Source of the DNA: Corynebacterium mustelae
GTDB taxonomy: Bacteria > Actinomycetota > Actinomycetes > Mycobacteriales > Mycobacteriaceae
DNA length: 64,000 bases
Direction: 5' to 3'
Assembly (NCBI RefSeq): GCF_001020985.1
Contig: NZ_CP011542.1
Span: 2,108,001-2,172,000, forward strand
Shown: one piece after another, positions 45,866 through 54,196 of the stretch
How positions within the stretch are numbered: position 1 is the first letter of the stretch
Layout of the letters: every line of letters begins with the position of its first letter
Notes under the pieces: model-generated
Seen by the model: only the letters and a program-made list of their open reading frames with translations
Database searches by the model: none
What the model was told of the DNA's origin: nothing
Program-made: the position numbers and the translations under genes

Positions 45866-46314
45866 GTCGCACCCTGTTCTTCGCTAAGTCGGTCACGGAC
45901 TTTCTCCAAAATCTTGCCCAGCATGTTGCGGCCACTCCCATCGCCGCCGTCACCCCAATAGGAATCGTTGGCAGTGTGCTCCACCAGCTTCTGATCACCC
46001 GTGGCGAGGAGGCGTTCGGCAATGTCAGGGTTTTGGCTAAACTTCGCCCACACCGCGTCGTACATGATGGAATCTTTCACCTTCTCCCAGTCTTTACGCA
46101 GCGGTTTCTTCCTATCCCGCCCAGCGCGTGCCGCCGCCATGGGTGAGGGGCAGATGCGGATTTCGCGCTGGATTGTGGGGTTGGCGAATTTCATGGCCTG
46201 AAAATAGTGTTCGGAGGTGCACCAGGTCACGCCTTTGAGGGTGAAAGGGTAGGCGGCGAAGTTGGAGAGGAATCCGTACTCGTCCTGGGTGCTGTAAAAA
46301 TTGATGGTTGCCAT
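45856..46314 (-). CDS. NADAR (YbiA/RibX-type) N-glycosidase
   Basis: 152 aa, full length for the family. Motifs: INFYSTQDEYGFLSNFAAYP at the N-terminus, then WCTSEHYFQAMKFANP, the hallmark WxTxEHxxQAxKF, and LLATGDQKLVEHTANDSYWG with the conserved Trp-Gly-Asp near residue 120. Known members cleave N-glycosidic bonds in riboflavin intermediates, or remove ADP-ribose from guanine in DNA or nucleotides as antidotes to DarT-type toxins. The overlap with A11 suggests the two work together, which would give the array family a link to ADP-ribose or nucleoside chemistry; this is inference. Confidence 0.88.
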   Translation of the reverse strand: MATINFYSTQDEYGFLSNFAAYPFTLKGVTWCTSEHYFQAMKFANPTIQREIRICPSPMAAARAGRDRKKPLRKDWEKVKDSIMYDAVWAKFSQNPDIAERLLATGDQKLVEHTANDSYWGDGGDGSGRNMLGKILEKVRDRLSEEQGATWN

Positions 46315-46317
46315 AGG

Positions 46318-46419
46318 TTATCTTCTCGGGTGTTGGAGTTGGTGGGGTCCGTGGACGAGGCGGTAAGAGCCTTGACAAGTGCGGAAAAGCTGCACTCCAT
46401 AAGCGTTTTTCTTCACCAA
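46318..46419 (-). pseudogene. Strongly decayed YdcK-like 5' fragment
   Basis: From TTG 46419 the frame reads LVKKNAYGVQLFRT, matching the GVQLFRI stretch of the intact YdcK-like protein, then diverges and stops at 46318. The DNA just upstream, including CCCATTCCTCGTGACAAA, is shared with the fragment at 47822-48067. It is a remnant of the same duplication unit. Confidence 0.4.
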
Positions 46420-46596
46420 AATCCCATTCCTCGTGACAAATTTTTCCCTGGCAGTTTAGCACCACAAACCGGCGTTTTTGATGGGTTTGGTGCGGAAAAA
46501 GCGTCGAAAAGCACAGCGAAATCCTTGTTTCGGGTGCGGTACTGGGCAGCTACAATTTTTACACGTATGTTCGCTAACCCCGAAGGAACCTCTGAC

Positions 46597-47805
46597 GTGG
46601 CACTATCCGCAACCGAACTTAAAAACAAACTCACCGAAACCTGGCCGAAACAACACTGGTGGACCTTCGACGAGCAAGCCCAAGAATTCGTCACAGACGC
46701 CGAAGTTGTGTTCTGCGTAGAGAAAAAGCGCAAGAACAAATACCAGCTCATCGCCATTTTCTACGTCGGACCCCACGGCTACATCGAAAACGTCGAAGAC
46801 CACAACAAAACCTACACAGGCGACTTTGAAACAATAACCGAACAAATCCGCACCGAAGCCGCCACCACATTCCAAATCATGGGCTACCCCATGCACTGGG
46901 CAAACATCACGGTAGAAGACACCGCGACAACCATTGCGACCGACCGTACAGCAAAACTGAATCTCAGCGCACACGAGGCGGAAGCCTTAATTGGCGAAAA
47001 ATTCACCATGGATATGTGGCGTTACGACGAGCACACCCACGCCGCATACTCCACGACAAACATCGAGTTTGGATTACGCACTTGCGACGATGAACCTGGA
47101 ATATATGAGGAGGAGGAAAGCTACTACGACGGCTATGGAACCATGCTCCTTGATGGCGAAGGCTGGGAGCTTTCTGGCACCCCTGAGGAAGTGGCGGCGC
47201 ATATCTTATCCGGTGACGAACGGTGGCCCTTGTATGGATATTCGCTGAAGTGGCCATATAAAACCATTTATATCGATGACGAAATCATAAGCTCGCCGTG
47301 GATACGCATCATGTCCGACCCGCGCTGGCGCGATGCGCCCGAACTTAAGCAGACTCTTTTACAACTCAATGGTGTCGACGAAAACGTTCTTACCACCATA
47401 GAATCGTTGCGCGAGCTGACACATGAATCGCCGCTCACGGATCTTGCCATTAAAGCGGTCGTGGAAAACTGTATGGAACGCGGAGTTCAAGGTAACCGCG
47501 CCGAGCTTCTGGAATGGCTGATTAGCATTCGGCCAGCCGCTGATGAGGCCTTGCAGGATGAGATTTTCCTCCGCCTGGCGTATATGTTCCTCAAACAATC
47601 ATCCTTTTCCGATACACCCCGCGTCGATTTTCTGGTCACGTGGGTGCCGAAGAAGCGCGTGCCGTGGCTGGTGGAGGTGCTCAAGAATAGCATTTCCGAT
47701 TACAACGAACCCGACTTCAACGCCCCCTACTTCGAAGCGTTGGATGCACTCGGCATTGCGAGTGAAAAGGAACAGACAGTGGCGGACAATCAAGATCGTG
47801 ATTAA
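46597..47805 (+). CDS. Paralog pair member 1: constant N-half, variable C-half
   Basis: 402 aa from GTG 46597, with GAAGGA upstream; TACAAT at 46551-46556 is the likely -10, and an in-frame ATG at 46567 is an alternative. First ~108 residues (MALSATELKNKL, WWTFDEQAQEFVTDAEVVFC, GPHGYIENVEDHNKTYTGDF) differ at only 8 positions from the second copy. The remainder shows far lower identity, though anchors such as EEEESYYDGY, LKWPY.TIYIDD, VTWVPKKRVPWL and FNAPYFEALDALG are kept. No known family recognised; intracellular, acidic. The bipartite conservation resembles toxin/immunity cassettes. Confidence 0.8.
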   Translation: MALSATELKNKLTETWPKQHWWTFDEQAQEFVTDAEVVFCVEKKRKNKYQLIAIFYVGPHGYIENVEDHNKTYTGDFETITEQIRTEAATTFQIMGYPMHWANITVEDTATTIATDRTAKLNLSAHEAEALIGEKFTMDMWRYDEHTHAAYSTTNIEFGLRTCDDEPGIYEEEESYYDGYGTMLLDGEGWELSGTPEEVAAHILSGDERWPLYGYSLKWPYKTIYIDDEIISSPWIRIMSDPRWRDAPELKQTLLQLNGVDENVLTTIESLRELTHESPLTDLAIKAVVENCMERGVQGNRAELLEWLISIRPAADEALQDEIFLRLAYMFLKQSSFSDTPRVDFLVTWVPKKRVPWLVEVLKNSISDYNEPDFNAPYFEALDALGIASEKEQTVADNQDRD

Positions 47806-47821
47806 GATCCAAAATTCCCGC

Positions 47822-48067
47822 TCATACGCGAGCTAAGCAGCTGTTTAGCAGCCTCAATGCATGACCACCCACCCTTGCTTTCTTACCAATACGTGGTTTT
47901 CCCGAGGACACATGCGTGGAGCTCACACCCCCAATCGTCCCGCTTTTCACGCCACGTTCGGGAATATCACGGCTGGTACGAATGCGATAAAGCTCCACCC
48001 CATCAGCATTCCGTTTCGTCTCACCCGTCAACTCATAATGAAGGTCAGTATCGTTATGTTTTGCCAA
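47822..48067 (-). pseudogene. Truncated YdcK-like gene
   Basis: From TTG 48067 (GAGGA upstream) the frame encodes LAKHNDTDLHYELTGETKRN, VELYRIRTSRDIPERGVKSG and VSSTHVSSGKPRIGKKARVG, clearly homologous to the first 65 residues of the gene at 33751-34557, and then ends after RLLNSC. The beta-helix body is missing and two residues of the GGWV motif region are lost. It is a recent 3' truncation. Confidence 0.7.
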
Positions 48068-48247
48068 AATCCCATTCCTCGTGACAAATTTTCCCTGGCA
48101 GTTTAGCACCGCAGATCGCCGTTTTTGATGGGTTTGGTGCGGAAAGGGCGTCGACAAGCAATGCTAAAACCCTCGTTTCCCCACGGCCAGGGTGCGTGCC
48201 AGCTACAATTTGCATAGATTTGCACCAACCCCGAAGGGACCTCTGAC

Positions 48248-49447
48248 GTGGCACTATCCGCAACCGAACTTAAAAACAAACTCGCCGAAACCTGGCCGAA
48301 ACACCACTGGTGGACCTTCGACGAGCAAGCCCAAGAATTCGTCACAGACGCCGAAGTTGTGTTCTGCGTAGAGAAAAAGCGCAAGAACAAATACCAGCTC
48401 ATCGCCATTTTCTACGTCGGACCCCACGGCTACATGGAAAACGTCGAAGACCACGACAAAACCTACACAGGCGACTTTGAAACAATAACCGAACAAATCC
48501 ACACCGAAGCCGCCACCACATTCCAAATCATGGGCTACCCCATGCGCTGGTCAAACATCACGGTGGAGGAAGAGGCAGTCACCGCGAAAACTGACCGCTC
48601 CGACAAACTCCAGCTCACCGGGTTGGAAATCGAGGAGCTGATAGGCCAAGCATTTACACTCGATGCTTGGCGTTATGACGAACAATCTAGCACTGTCTAT
48701 TCCGCAACGAATATTGAATACAACCTCATAAGCCGCGAAGACGAGCCCGGCACCTATGAGGAGGAGGAAAGCTACTACGACGGCTACGAAAGCGAACTCC
48801 TCGGTGGTGAGGATTGTGAGCTCACCGGAACCCCCGAAGAGGTGGCAGCGCAGATCCTCGCCGATAATGAGTCTGACACTTTGTACGGTTACACGCTCAA
48901 GTGGCCGTATACAACCATCTACATCGATGATGATTTCGTTGACTCACCATGGACGCGGCTTTTGACCGACCCGCAATGGCACAACGCACCCCAGCTTAAA
49001 CAGTGTCTTTTAAAGCTTAACGGCAACAAAAACGAGGCAATCACTGAGGTTATCACCGAGTTAGATGAGCTTGCCCCCGCTTCGCCCCTTGTGGATCTTG
49101 CCGCTAAAGCTGTCGTCGAAAACTGCATTCAGCGGGGAATTCGCGATGGGCTTATAGACTGGCTCATTCGCATTCGCCCGCATGTCAGCGACGCCGCCCA
49201 GGACGAAATTTTCTTCCGACTCATGCATCTTTTCAATGATTTAGCTTTAACCAGCGACAACCCCCGCACAGATTTTATGGTTACCTGGGTGCCCAAAAAG
49301 CGCGTGCCGTGGCTGGCGGAACGAATCCGTGAGGAGATTTTCGGATATAAAGGGCCAGACTTCAACGCCCCCTACTTCGAGGCGCTGGATGCGCTTGGCG
49401 TCGGCAGCGAAAAGGAGCGGGCGAAAGTGGCGAACTGGCGCGCCTAA
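48248..49447 (+). CDS. Paralog pair member 2: constant N-half, variable C-half
   Basis: 399 aa from GTG 48248, with GAAGGGA upstream and TACAAT as probable -10. Its N-half is nearly identical to member 1, and even the intergenic DNA upstream (about 48070-48160) matches that of the first copy (about 46425-46510). The C-half (DAWRYDEQSSTVYSATNIEY, ITELDELAPASPLVDLAAKA) has diverged. The ATG present upstream of copy 1 is lost here, which supports the GTG start in both. Function unknown. Confidence 0.8.
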   Translation: MALSATELKNKLAETWPKHHWWTFDEQAQEFVTDAEVVFCVEKKRKNKYQLIAIFYVGPHGYMENVEDHDKTYTGDFETITEQIHTEAATTFQIMGYPMRWSNITVEEEAVTAKTDRSDKLQLTGLEIEELIGQAFTLDAWRYDEQSSTVYSATNIEYNLISREDEPGTYEEEESYYDGYESELLGGEDCELTGTPEEVAAQILADNESDTLYGYTLKWPYTTIYIDDDFVDSPWTRLLTDPQWHNAPQLKQCLLKLNGNKNEAITEVITELDELAPASPLVDLAAKAVVENCIQRGIRDGLIDWLIRIRPHVSDAAQDEIFFRLMHLFNDLALTSDNPRTDFMVTWVPKKRVPWLAERIREEIFGYKGPDFNAPYFEALDALGVGSEKERAKVANWRA

Positions 49448-49511
49448 CTTTTAGGCGTTAAGGCGCGGCGGGTTTTTGCTTGTCGACGCCGTCCGCCCAG
49501 CACCGCAACAA

Positions 49512-50501
49512 CTAAGTAAGATACCCCGTCCGGTATTTAACTGTTCCGTAAAGACGCTTCTTAGCAGAATCAATGCGCCACTGGCCACCCTTTTTCAAAC
49601 ACACAAAAATCCACTCATACCTCCCCCAAACGCTATCTGGGGTACGGTCTTCGACGTGGACCTCCACACGCGACGGCTTCACCTGCTCCACTCCCATCAA
49701 CGTAAAGCTAGGCGAAAACTCAGGCGGCCACCCGACCGAATCCCCACCGTACACACGCTTCTTATCCGTAAGATGAATCTTCGCAATCCCCACCCCACGA
49801 TCCAACTCACTATCAAGCGCAGACATTTCCTCATCACTATCAATGCGCTTGTTCGCTTCAACCTCCCAGTGATACCGCGACTGAATATAACTCCACACCA
49901 CCTGCTGCGGGCTAACCCCCTCCGGCAACTGAAAACCAGGTTCTAACACGGCTGGGTCCCACGACAATTCCGGCCACGGCAATGGCTGCTCAACAGGTAC
50001 CTCTTGTGGTTCCGGCGCACCGACCTGCCGAAGATAAGCCACACACTGATCCTGCCCCTTCTCAATCGCCTCCTGCATCGCATTATGCCCACGACGATCA
50101 CAATAAGACAGATCAGCACCAGCAGCCACCAACATTTTCAACGCCTGCTCCTTCCCCTGAGCAGCAGCAAGCATCGCAGCACTTCGGCCAAAAAGCTCAT
50201 CCTCTGACACCCGATTCACATCCGCACCCCGGGCAATAAGCAACTGGAGAACATCCAGGTTCCCCTGCTCTACCGCCCACATCACCCCAGTCCACCCCAA
50301 CGCAGTACACGACGCATCAACATCCGCCCCTTCATCAAGAAGAAGCTCGACAGCATCCTTGTGCCCGCCTATCACCGCTTCCACCAAACAGGTACGCCCT
50401 GTCCCCTTATGGCGATAATCAACAGCATCTCCTACAGCCAACCGCTGCCGAATTTTCTCACAATCCCCAGTACCAGCAGCCTTGAACAAATAATGAGTCA
50501 T
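49512..50501 (-). CDS. Ankyrin-repeat protein with an NTF2-fold immunity-like C-terminus, copy 1
   Basis: 329 aa. Residues 1-150 hold four ankyrin repeats (GRTCLVEAVIGGHKDAVELL LDEGADVD, WTGVMWAVEQGNLDVLQLLI, SAAMLAAAQGKEQALKMLV). After a Pro/Glu linker with WPELSWDP, residues about 185-329 read QQVVWSYIQSRYHWE ... IHLTDKKRVYG ... PEFSPSFTLMGVEQVKPSRV ... YEWIFVCLKKGGQWRIDS, which matches the NTF2-fold immunity domain (Imm-NTF2) as I know it. Immunity domains bind and block secreted toxins; the ankyrin part could be a second binding surface. Two relatives follow upstream. Confidence 0.8.
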   Translation of the reverse strand: MTHYLFKAAGTGDCEKIRQRLAVGDAVDYRHKGTGRTCLVEAVIGGHKDAVELLLDEGADVDASCTALGWTGVMWAVEQGNLDVLQLLIARGADVNRVSEDELFGRSAAMLAAAQGKEQALKMLVAAGADLSYCDRRGHNAMQEAIEKGQDQCVAYLRQVGAPEPQEVPVEQPLPWPELSWDPAVLEPGFQLPEGVSPQQVVWSYIQSRYHWEVEANKRIDSDEEMSALDSELDRGVGIAKIHLTDKKRVYGGDSVGWPPEFSPSFTLMGVEQVKPSRVEVHVEDRTPDSVWGRYEWIFVCLKKGGQWRIDSAKKRLYGTVKYRTGYLT

Positions 50502-50557
50502 AAAAATAAAGAATACAAAAACAGTTCGCCCCTATGTGTGATTATCAAAAACCTAAT

Positions 50558-51595
50558 CTAAGCCAAGTAGTCCCGTTCGTATTTCAACGTCCCTACCATC
50601 CGAGATTTCCCCGAATCAATCCGCCACTGCCCATTCTTTTTCAGGCACACAAAAATCCACTCGTACCTTTCGTTATCGTTCTCAGGGCTTAAGTGTCTTA
50701 TATGAATCTCTACCCGTGACGGTTTCACTTTAGTAACACCCATCAACGAATAGCCTGCGGAAAACTGCGGCGGACTTCCCACCGAACAGCGGGTATTAGT
50801 CCGTTTCTTATCCGTAAGATGTATCTTGGCCAAGGCAGCTCCTCTGGCAAGGCACTTCCTAAATTGCTCGGTATAAACCGCCCTAGCCTCATAATCCCAG
50901 TCACCGTCTTCTTTAAGAAACGACTGTTCCGGCATTAATTCCGAGTCTCCTTTCGTTTCCCAGTGATTCATCGTAAGAATATAACTGCGAACAACTTCTT
51001 CCGGGCTTACTCCATCAGGTAACACAAAGTCAGTGGACATAGTAGTAGGGTCCCACGATAACTCTGGCCACTCTAATGTTTCCCCAACCGGTGGCTCTTT
51101 CGGTCCGGGGGCTCCTATCGATTCCAAATACTGACAACACTCGTGGCGCCCCCGTTCAATGGATTCTTGCATCACATTGTGTCCACGACGATCGCAAAAG
51201 GACAGGTCAGCACCCGATTCTACTAGAATTTTGAGCGCGTTTATCCGTCCGCTCCCTGCGGCTAGCATAGCGGCATTTCGGCCAAAATACTCTTCTTCAG
51301 GCGCTAAATTTATGTCAGCGCCACGATCAATAAGCATCCGAAGGATATCAAGAAACCCAATTTCTGCGGCACACATGACACTGGTTTTTCCACTATCAGG
51401 ACAGATCGCATCAACATCAGCACCACTATCTAATAGAAGCTCGGCAGCGTCTTTATATCCGTTTGCTACTGTTTCAATTAGGCTGGTACGCCCCCTGATC
51501 TTATCAACGTAATCGACGTCATCCCCTTCAGCCAACCGCTGCCGAATCTTCTCGCAGTCCCCTACCCCAGCCGCTTCAAATAAAAGATCTGTCAT
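50558..51595 (-). CDS. Ankyrin-repeat protein with an NTF2-fold immunity-like C-terminus, copy 2
   Basis: 345 aa from ATG 51595 (MTDLLFEAAGVGDCEKIRQR), chosen because copies 1 and 3 start the same way; an in-frame ATG at 51616 adds seven residues. Ankyrin repeats at 1-150 and the NTF2 domain at about 185-345 (EEVVRSYILTMNHWETKG, KIHLTDKKRTNTRCSVGSPP, NERYEWIFVCLKKNGQWRID). It has a longer insertion in the NTF2 helix region (EDGDWDYEARAVYTEQFRK). About half the residues match copy 1, with the C-terminal strands best conserved. Confidence 0.8.
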   Translation of the reverse strand: MTDLLFEAAGVGDCEKIRQRLAEGDDVDYVDKIRGRTSLIETVANGYKDAAELLLDSGADVDAICPDSGKTSVMCAAEIGFLDILRMLIDRGADINLAPEEEYFGRNAAMLAAGSGRINALKILVESGADLSFCDRRGHNVMQESIERGRHECCQYLESIGAPGPKEPPVGETLEWPELSWDPTTMSTDFVLPDGVSPEEVVRSYILTMNHWETKGDSELMPEQSFLKEDGDWDYEARAVYTEQFRKCLARGAALAKIHLTDKKRTNTRCSVGSPPQFSAGYSLMGVTKVKPSRVEIHIRHLSPENDNERYEWIFVCLKKNGQWRIDSGKSRMVGTLKYERDYLA

Positions 51596-51650
51596 AGGGG
51601 CCAAGTTTACAATCATCTTCGCCCCTATGTGCGATTATCGAAAACCGAAT

Positions 51651-52588
51651 CTAAACCAAGTAGTCCCGTTCGTATTTCCACGTCCCTACCATCCGAGATT
51701 TCCCCGAATCAATCCGCCACTGCCCATTCTTTTTCAGGCACACGAATATCCACTCTTTGTTGTCATCCAGTGCTCCGGGATATGGAGGTTTGACGTAAAT
51801 TTCCACCCGCGATGGCTTCACCTGAGTCACACGCATCAATACGTACCCCAACGAAAACTGGGGCGGACTCGATATGGACACACACATGTCGTTCTGTTTC
51901 CGCTCCGTCAAGTGGGCTTTCGACAACGCCTCGCCCTTGGCCAGTTCAGCTTCGAACACGTCAGGGTCTTCCTCTTGGTGCTGGTAGGCGCTGGTTTCCC
52001 AATAATGTTTAGTCAGAATATAGCTCAGCACGACCTCTTCTGGACTAACCCCGTCGGGCAGCACGAATCCTGGTGTAATAGTTCCGGGGTCCCATGCCAG
52101 TTCAGGCCACTCCAGCTGCTTTTCGACGGGCAGTGGCGACGGTTATGCTTCAAAAGGCGCTGGCAATTGTCATGCCCATTTTCAATCACCTCTTCCATCG
52201 CGTCACGACCCCACCGATCCCGGTAATTAAGATCCGCACCGGCCGTCGACAAGCAACGAAGAATGCCACCATGTCCTCTACCCGCCGCGATCATGGCTGC
52301 GCTGCGTTTCCCATCGGGGGGTCTCATTCACATCAACGCCGCGCTCAATGAGCAGCTGGAGGATCCCCATGTGCCCTTTGTGCGCGGCCCACATCAAGCT
52401 GGTGAAACCACGTTTATCAGCAGCACAAACGTCAGCGCCGCTGTCTTGTGCCCATTAATCACCGCCTCAATCAAGCAGGTTCGCCCAGTCCGCGTGTGTC
52501 GAAAATCAGCCTCATCCCCTTCAGCCAGTCGCCGTTGAATCGCGTCGCAATCCCCCGCACTTGCTGCCTTAAACAACCGTTGTGTCAT
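51651..52588 (-). pseudogene. Ankyrin-NTF2 immunity-like gene, copy 3, broken by frameshifts
   Basis: Three pieces in different frames rebuild one gene: MTQRLFKAASAGDCDAIQRR from ATG 52588, SAAMIAAGRGHGGILRCLST with GADLNYRDRWGRDAMEEVIE at about 52130-52310, and LPDGVSPEEVVLSYILTKHY through CLKKNGQWRIDSGKSRMVGT at 51651-52064. The last piece ends with nearly the same DNA as copy 2 (51657-51745 versus 50563-50655), so the 3' end was exchanged or duplicated recently. Two copies of the CGTCGAMAAGC motif (52118 and 52244) fall inside the damaged stretch. Confidence 0.8.
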
Positions 52589-52688
52589 GCTGGCGAAGCT
52601 TACAAGGAAAACGGTCATGCGAGGTGATCGTGCTCACCGTAGGCCATGCAATTTCTTCGATTACAGAAACCCGCACCAATAAGCCCAA

Positions 52689-52745
52689 CTCGACTTTTCT
52701 ACTCAGCTGGCTCAGAATCACATAGTTTTTCCAGGAAAAGTCGAG
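52689..52745. repeat. Short inverted-repeat element, copy 3
   Basis: 57 bp with perfect 10-bp ends, CTCGACTTTT and AAAAGTCGAG, and central GAATCACAT at base 27 of the element. The spacing of the centre from the left end agrees with the other copies. Confidence 0.75.
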
Positions 52746-52782
52746 CAGCGCCTTGCAAGCACATCCAGTGTTCCCCGCCGAA

Positions 52783-52840
52783 CTCGACTTTTTCGCAGAG
52801 AAAGCTAGAAATCTGATACGGATCCGAGCCAAAAGTCGAA
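52783..52840. repeat. Short inverted-repeat element, copy 4
   Basis: 58 bp, ends CTCGACTTTTT and AAAAGTCGAA, central GAAATC at base 26. It lies 37 bp after copy 3. Confidence 0.7.
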
Positions 52841-52933
52841 CAGCCGAAGGGACGGGCCTGCTATGAGGGGAGATGGGTAGTTGACCGAAAGAAAAGCAAA
52901 AAGGGCAAGGCTTCGTTTTGTACACTCATTGGG

Positions 52934-53391
52934 GTGAGCACATTCTCCGAACAATACCTAGCCCTCACGGATGAGGAGCGTGAAAATCTCCTCCCCACCA
53001 TCCGCCCCGATGCGGGACTGACCGAGGACGACCTGGCTGTTGTTATCGCCGATCTTCAGCGCAGCGACGAGGAGTTTCTTCACGTGGAAATCCTCAGATT
53101 TCTTTCCCAGTTCCCCAACTCCCCGCAGGCGAAAACCGCACTCCTATCGGTACTCAAGCAAGAAAATCCCGACGACATGGTGCTTTCACATGCGGGGCAG
53201 GAACTCATGTTTTTCACCCTCGACGACGACGATTTTGACGCGATTTATCGCTGCCTTGTCACCATCCACGGAGACGAAGACTACGAAAACGCCAGCGCAT
53301 ACTCACCAGCAAACACGCCGCCCCGGCGCTCAGCAAGCTTTTCGACGCCGGGCTGTACGTGGACTCTATCAACACCTGGATCGCACCATGA
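52934..53391 (+). pseudogene. Small HEAT-like protein gene with a late frameshift
   Basis: GTG 52934 (MSTFSEQYLALTDEERENLL) is 7 nt after TACACT, so probably leaderless. The frame matches the next gene for about 115 residues (DLAVVIADLQRSDEEFLHVE, MVLSHAGQELMFFTLDDDDF) and then reads SPANTPPRRSASFSTPG and stops at 53428. In another frame the expected end is present (ALSKLFDAGLYVDSINTWIA) and stops at TGA 53389-53391, which overlaps the next ATG. The conserved ATGA junction shows the original gene ended there; a frameshift and a short deletion near 53285-53300 broke it. Confidence 0.65.
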
Positions 53392-53870
53392 CTACATTCT
53401 CCGAACAATACCTAGCCCGCACGGATGAACAACGCACAGACTTCCTCCGCAGCCTCGACCCCGACATCACCCTCACGGACGAAGACCTCACCTGCGTAAT
53501 CACCGACCTGCACCGCACGGAAGATGACCAACTCCAGATAGAAATCTTCCAATTCCTCTGGGACTTCTTCCCCACCTCACCAGAAGCGAAAGACGCAGTC
53601 ATGTCCTTCATCAAACAGGACAACCCCGATGAACTGGTGCTCTCCCACGCAGCCATGGTCTTACGCCACTTCACCCTCACCGACGAAGATTTTGAGGCGA
53701 TTTACCGCAGCATCGAAACCCACCGCACAAACGATTACTACCAGCTTTCAGTTGACAACCTAATACGTGCGATTGGACTCACGCTCAGACAAGGCTCCCG
53801 CCCCACAGCCCTCAAACTCCTCGAAAACGGCTACATCGACCAAGAATGGTTTTCGCTCTATCCAGCATGA
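53388..53870 (+). CDS. Small HEAT-like protein, intact paralog
   Basis: 160 aa, acidic and helical: MTTFSEQYLARTDEQRTDFL, DLTCVITDLHRTEDDQLQIE, LVLSHAAMVLRHFTLTDEDF, ALKLLENGYIDQEWFSLYPA. The repeated 35-40 residue helix pairs suggest a short HEAT solenoid. Its ATG overlaps the restored stop of the upstream copy. No named family recognised. Immediately upstream of a colicin-immunity-like gene and probably co-transcribed (19 bp gap). Confidence 0.7.
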   Translation: MTTFSEQYLARTDEQRTDFLRSLDPDITLTDEDLTCVITDLHRTEDDQLQIEIFQFLWDFFPTSPEAKDAVMSFIKQDNPDELVLSHAAMVLRHFTLTDEDFEAIYRSIETHRTNDYYQLSVDNLIRAIGLTLRQGSRPTALKLLENGYIDQEWFSLYPA

Positions 53871-53889
53871 TGAACTGTAAGGATACCCC

Positions 53890-54102
53890 ATGATCTACAC
53901 CGACAAAATCAGCGAGGAAGAATTTCTCGCCGGAATCCGAAAACTCCAAGAATGCTCACTACCAGACGAACAAGAAACACAGCTGATGGACTTTTTGGAA
54001 AGCCGCTGCTCAATGGAAATAAGCGACCTCATTTACTGGAACGACCTCACGGCTGAAGAAATCCTCGAGGAAGTGAAAAAGCACAGGCCCATTGCCCTTT
54101 AG
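53890..54102 (+). CDS. Colicin/pyocin-immunity-like small protein
   Basis: 70 aa, acidic. It fits the four-helix E-colicin immunity pattern: an ISEEEFLAGIRKLQ first helix, ETQLMDFLESRC second helix, then SDLIYWNDLTAEEILEEVKK HRP, where immunity proteins of DNase colicins show SDLIYYP...SPEGIVxxIKxWR. The usual HPSG before SDLIY is SMEI here and the protein is shorter than the ~85 aa norm. The family binds nuclease-domain bacteriocins (HNH DNases). GTAAGGATACC precedes the ATG. No partner nuclease is encoded nearby, so it may be an orphan immunity gene. Confidence 0.6.
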   Translation: MIYTDKISEEEFLAGIRKLQECSLPDEQETQLMDFLESRCSMEISDLIYWNDLTAEEILEEVKKHRPIAL

Positions 54103-54196
54103 GCGGCGAGTAGTTTGTAGGCCACGTACCCTGTTTAAAGCGATGAGGAGTTTCTATTTATTTCTAGTGCGGATGTCGGTGACGCAATCTTGTCGC

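Larger units (their letters stand above)
52589..52933. other. Non-coding gap with two inverted-repeat elements
   Basis: 345 bp without a plausible gene. It contains two members of the CTCGACTTTT element family and, at 52921-52926, TACACT, which lies 7 nt before the GTG of the next gene. Confidence 0.5.

Noticed and set aside
46207..46596. Upstream extension of the first constant/variable paralog
   Set aside because: It runs over the NADAR start and the YdcK remnant and is not shared by the second copy, whose conserved part begins at the GTG.
54103..54196. Insertion-sequence end between the immunity-like gene and the nuclease-like gene
   Set aside because: No terminal inverted repeat, target duplication or transposase fragment can be seen.
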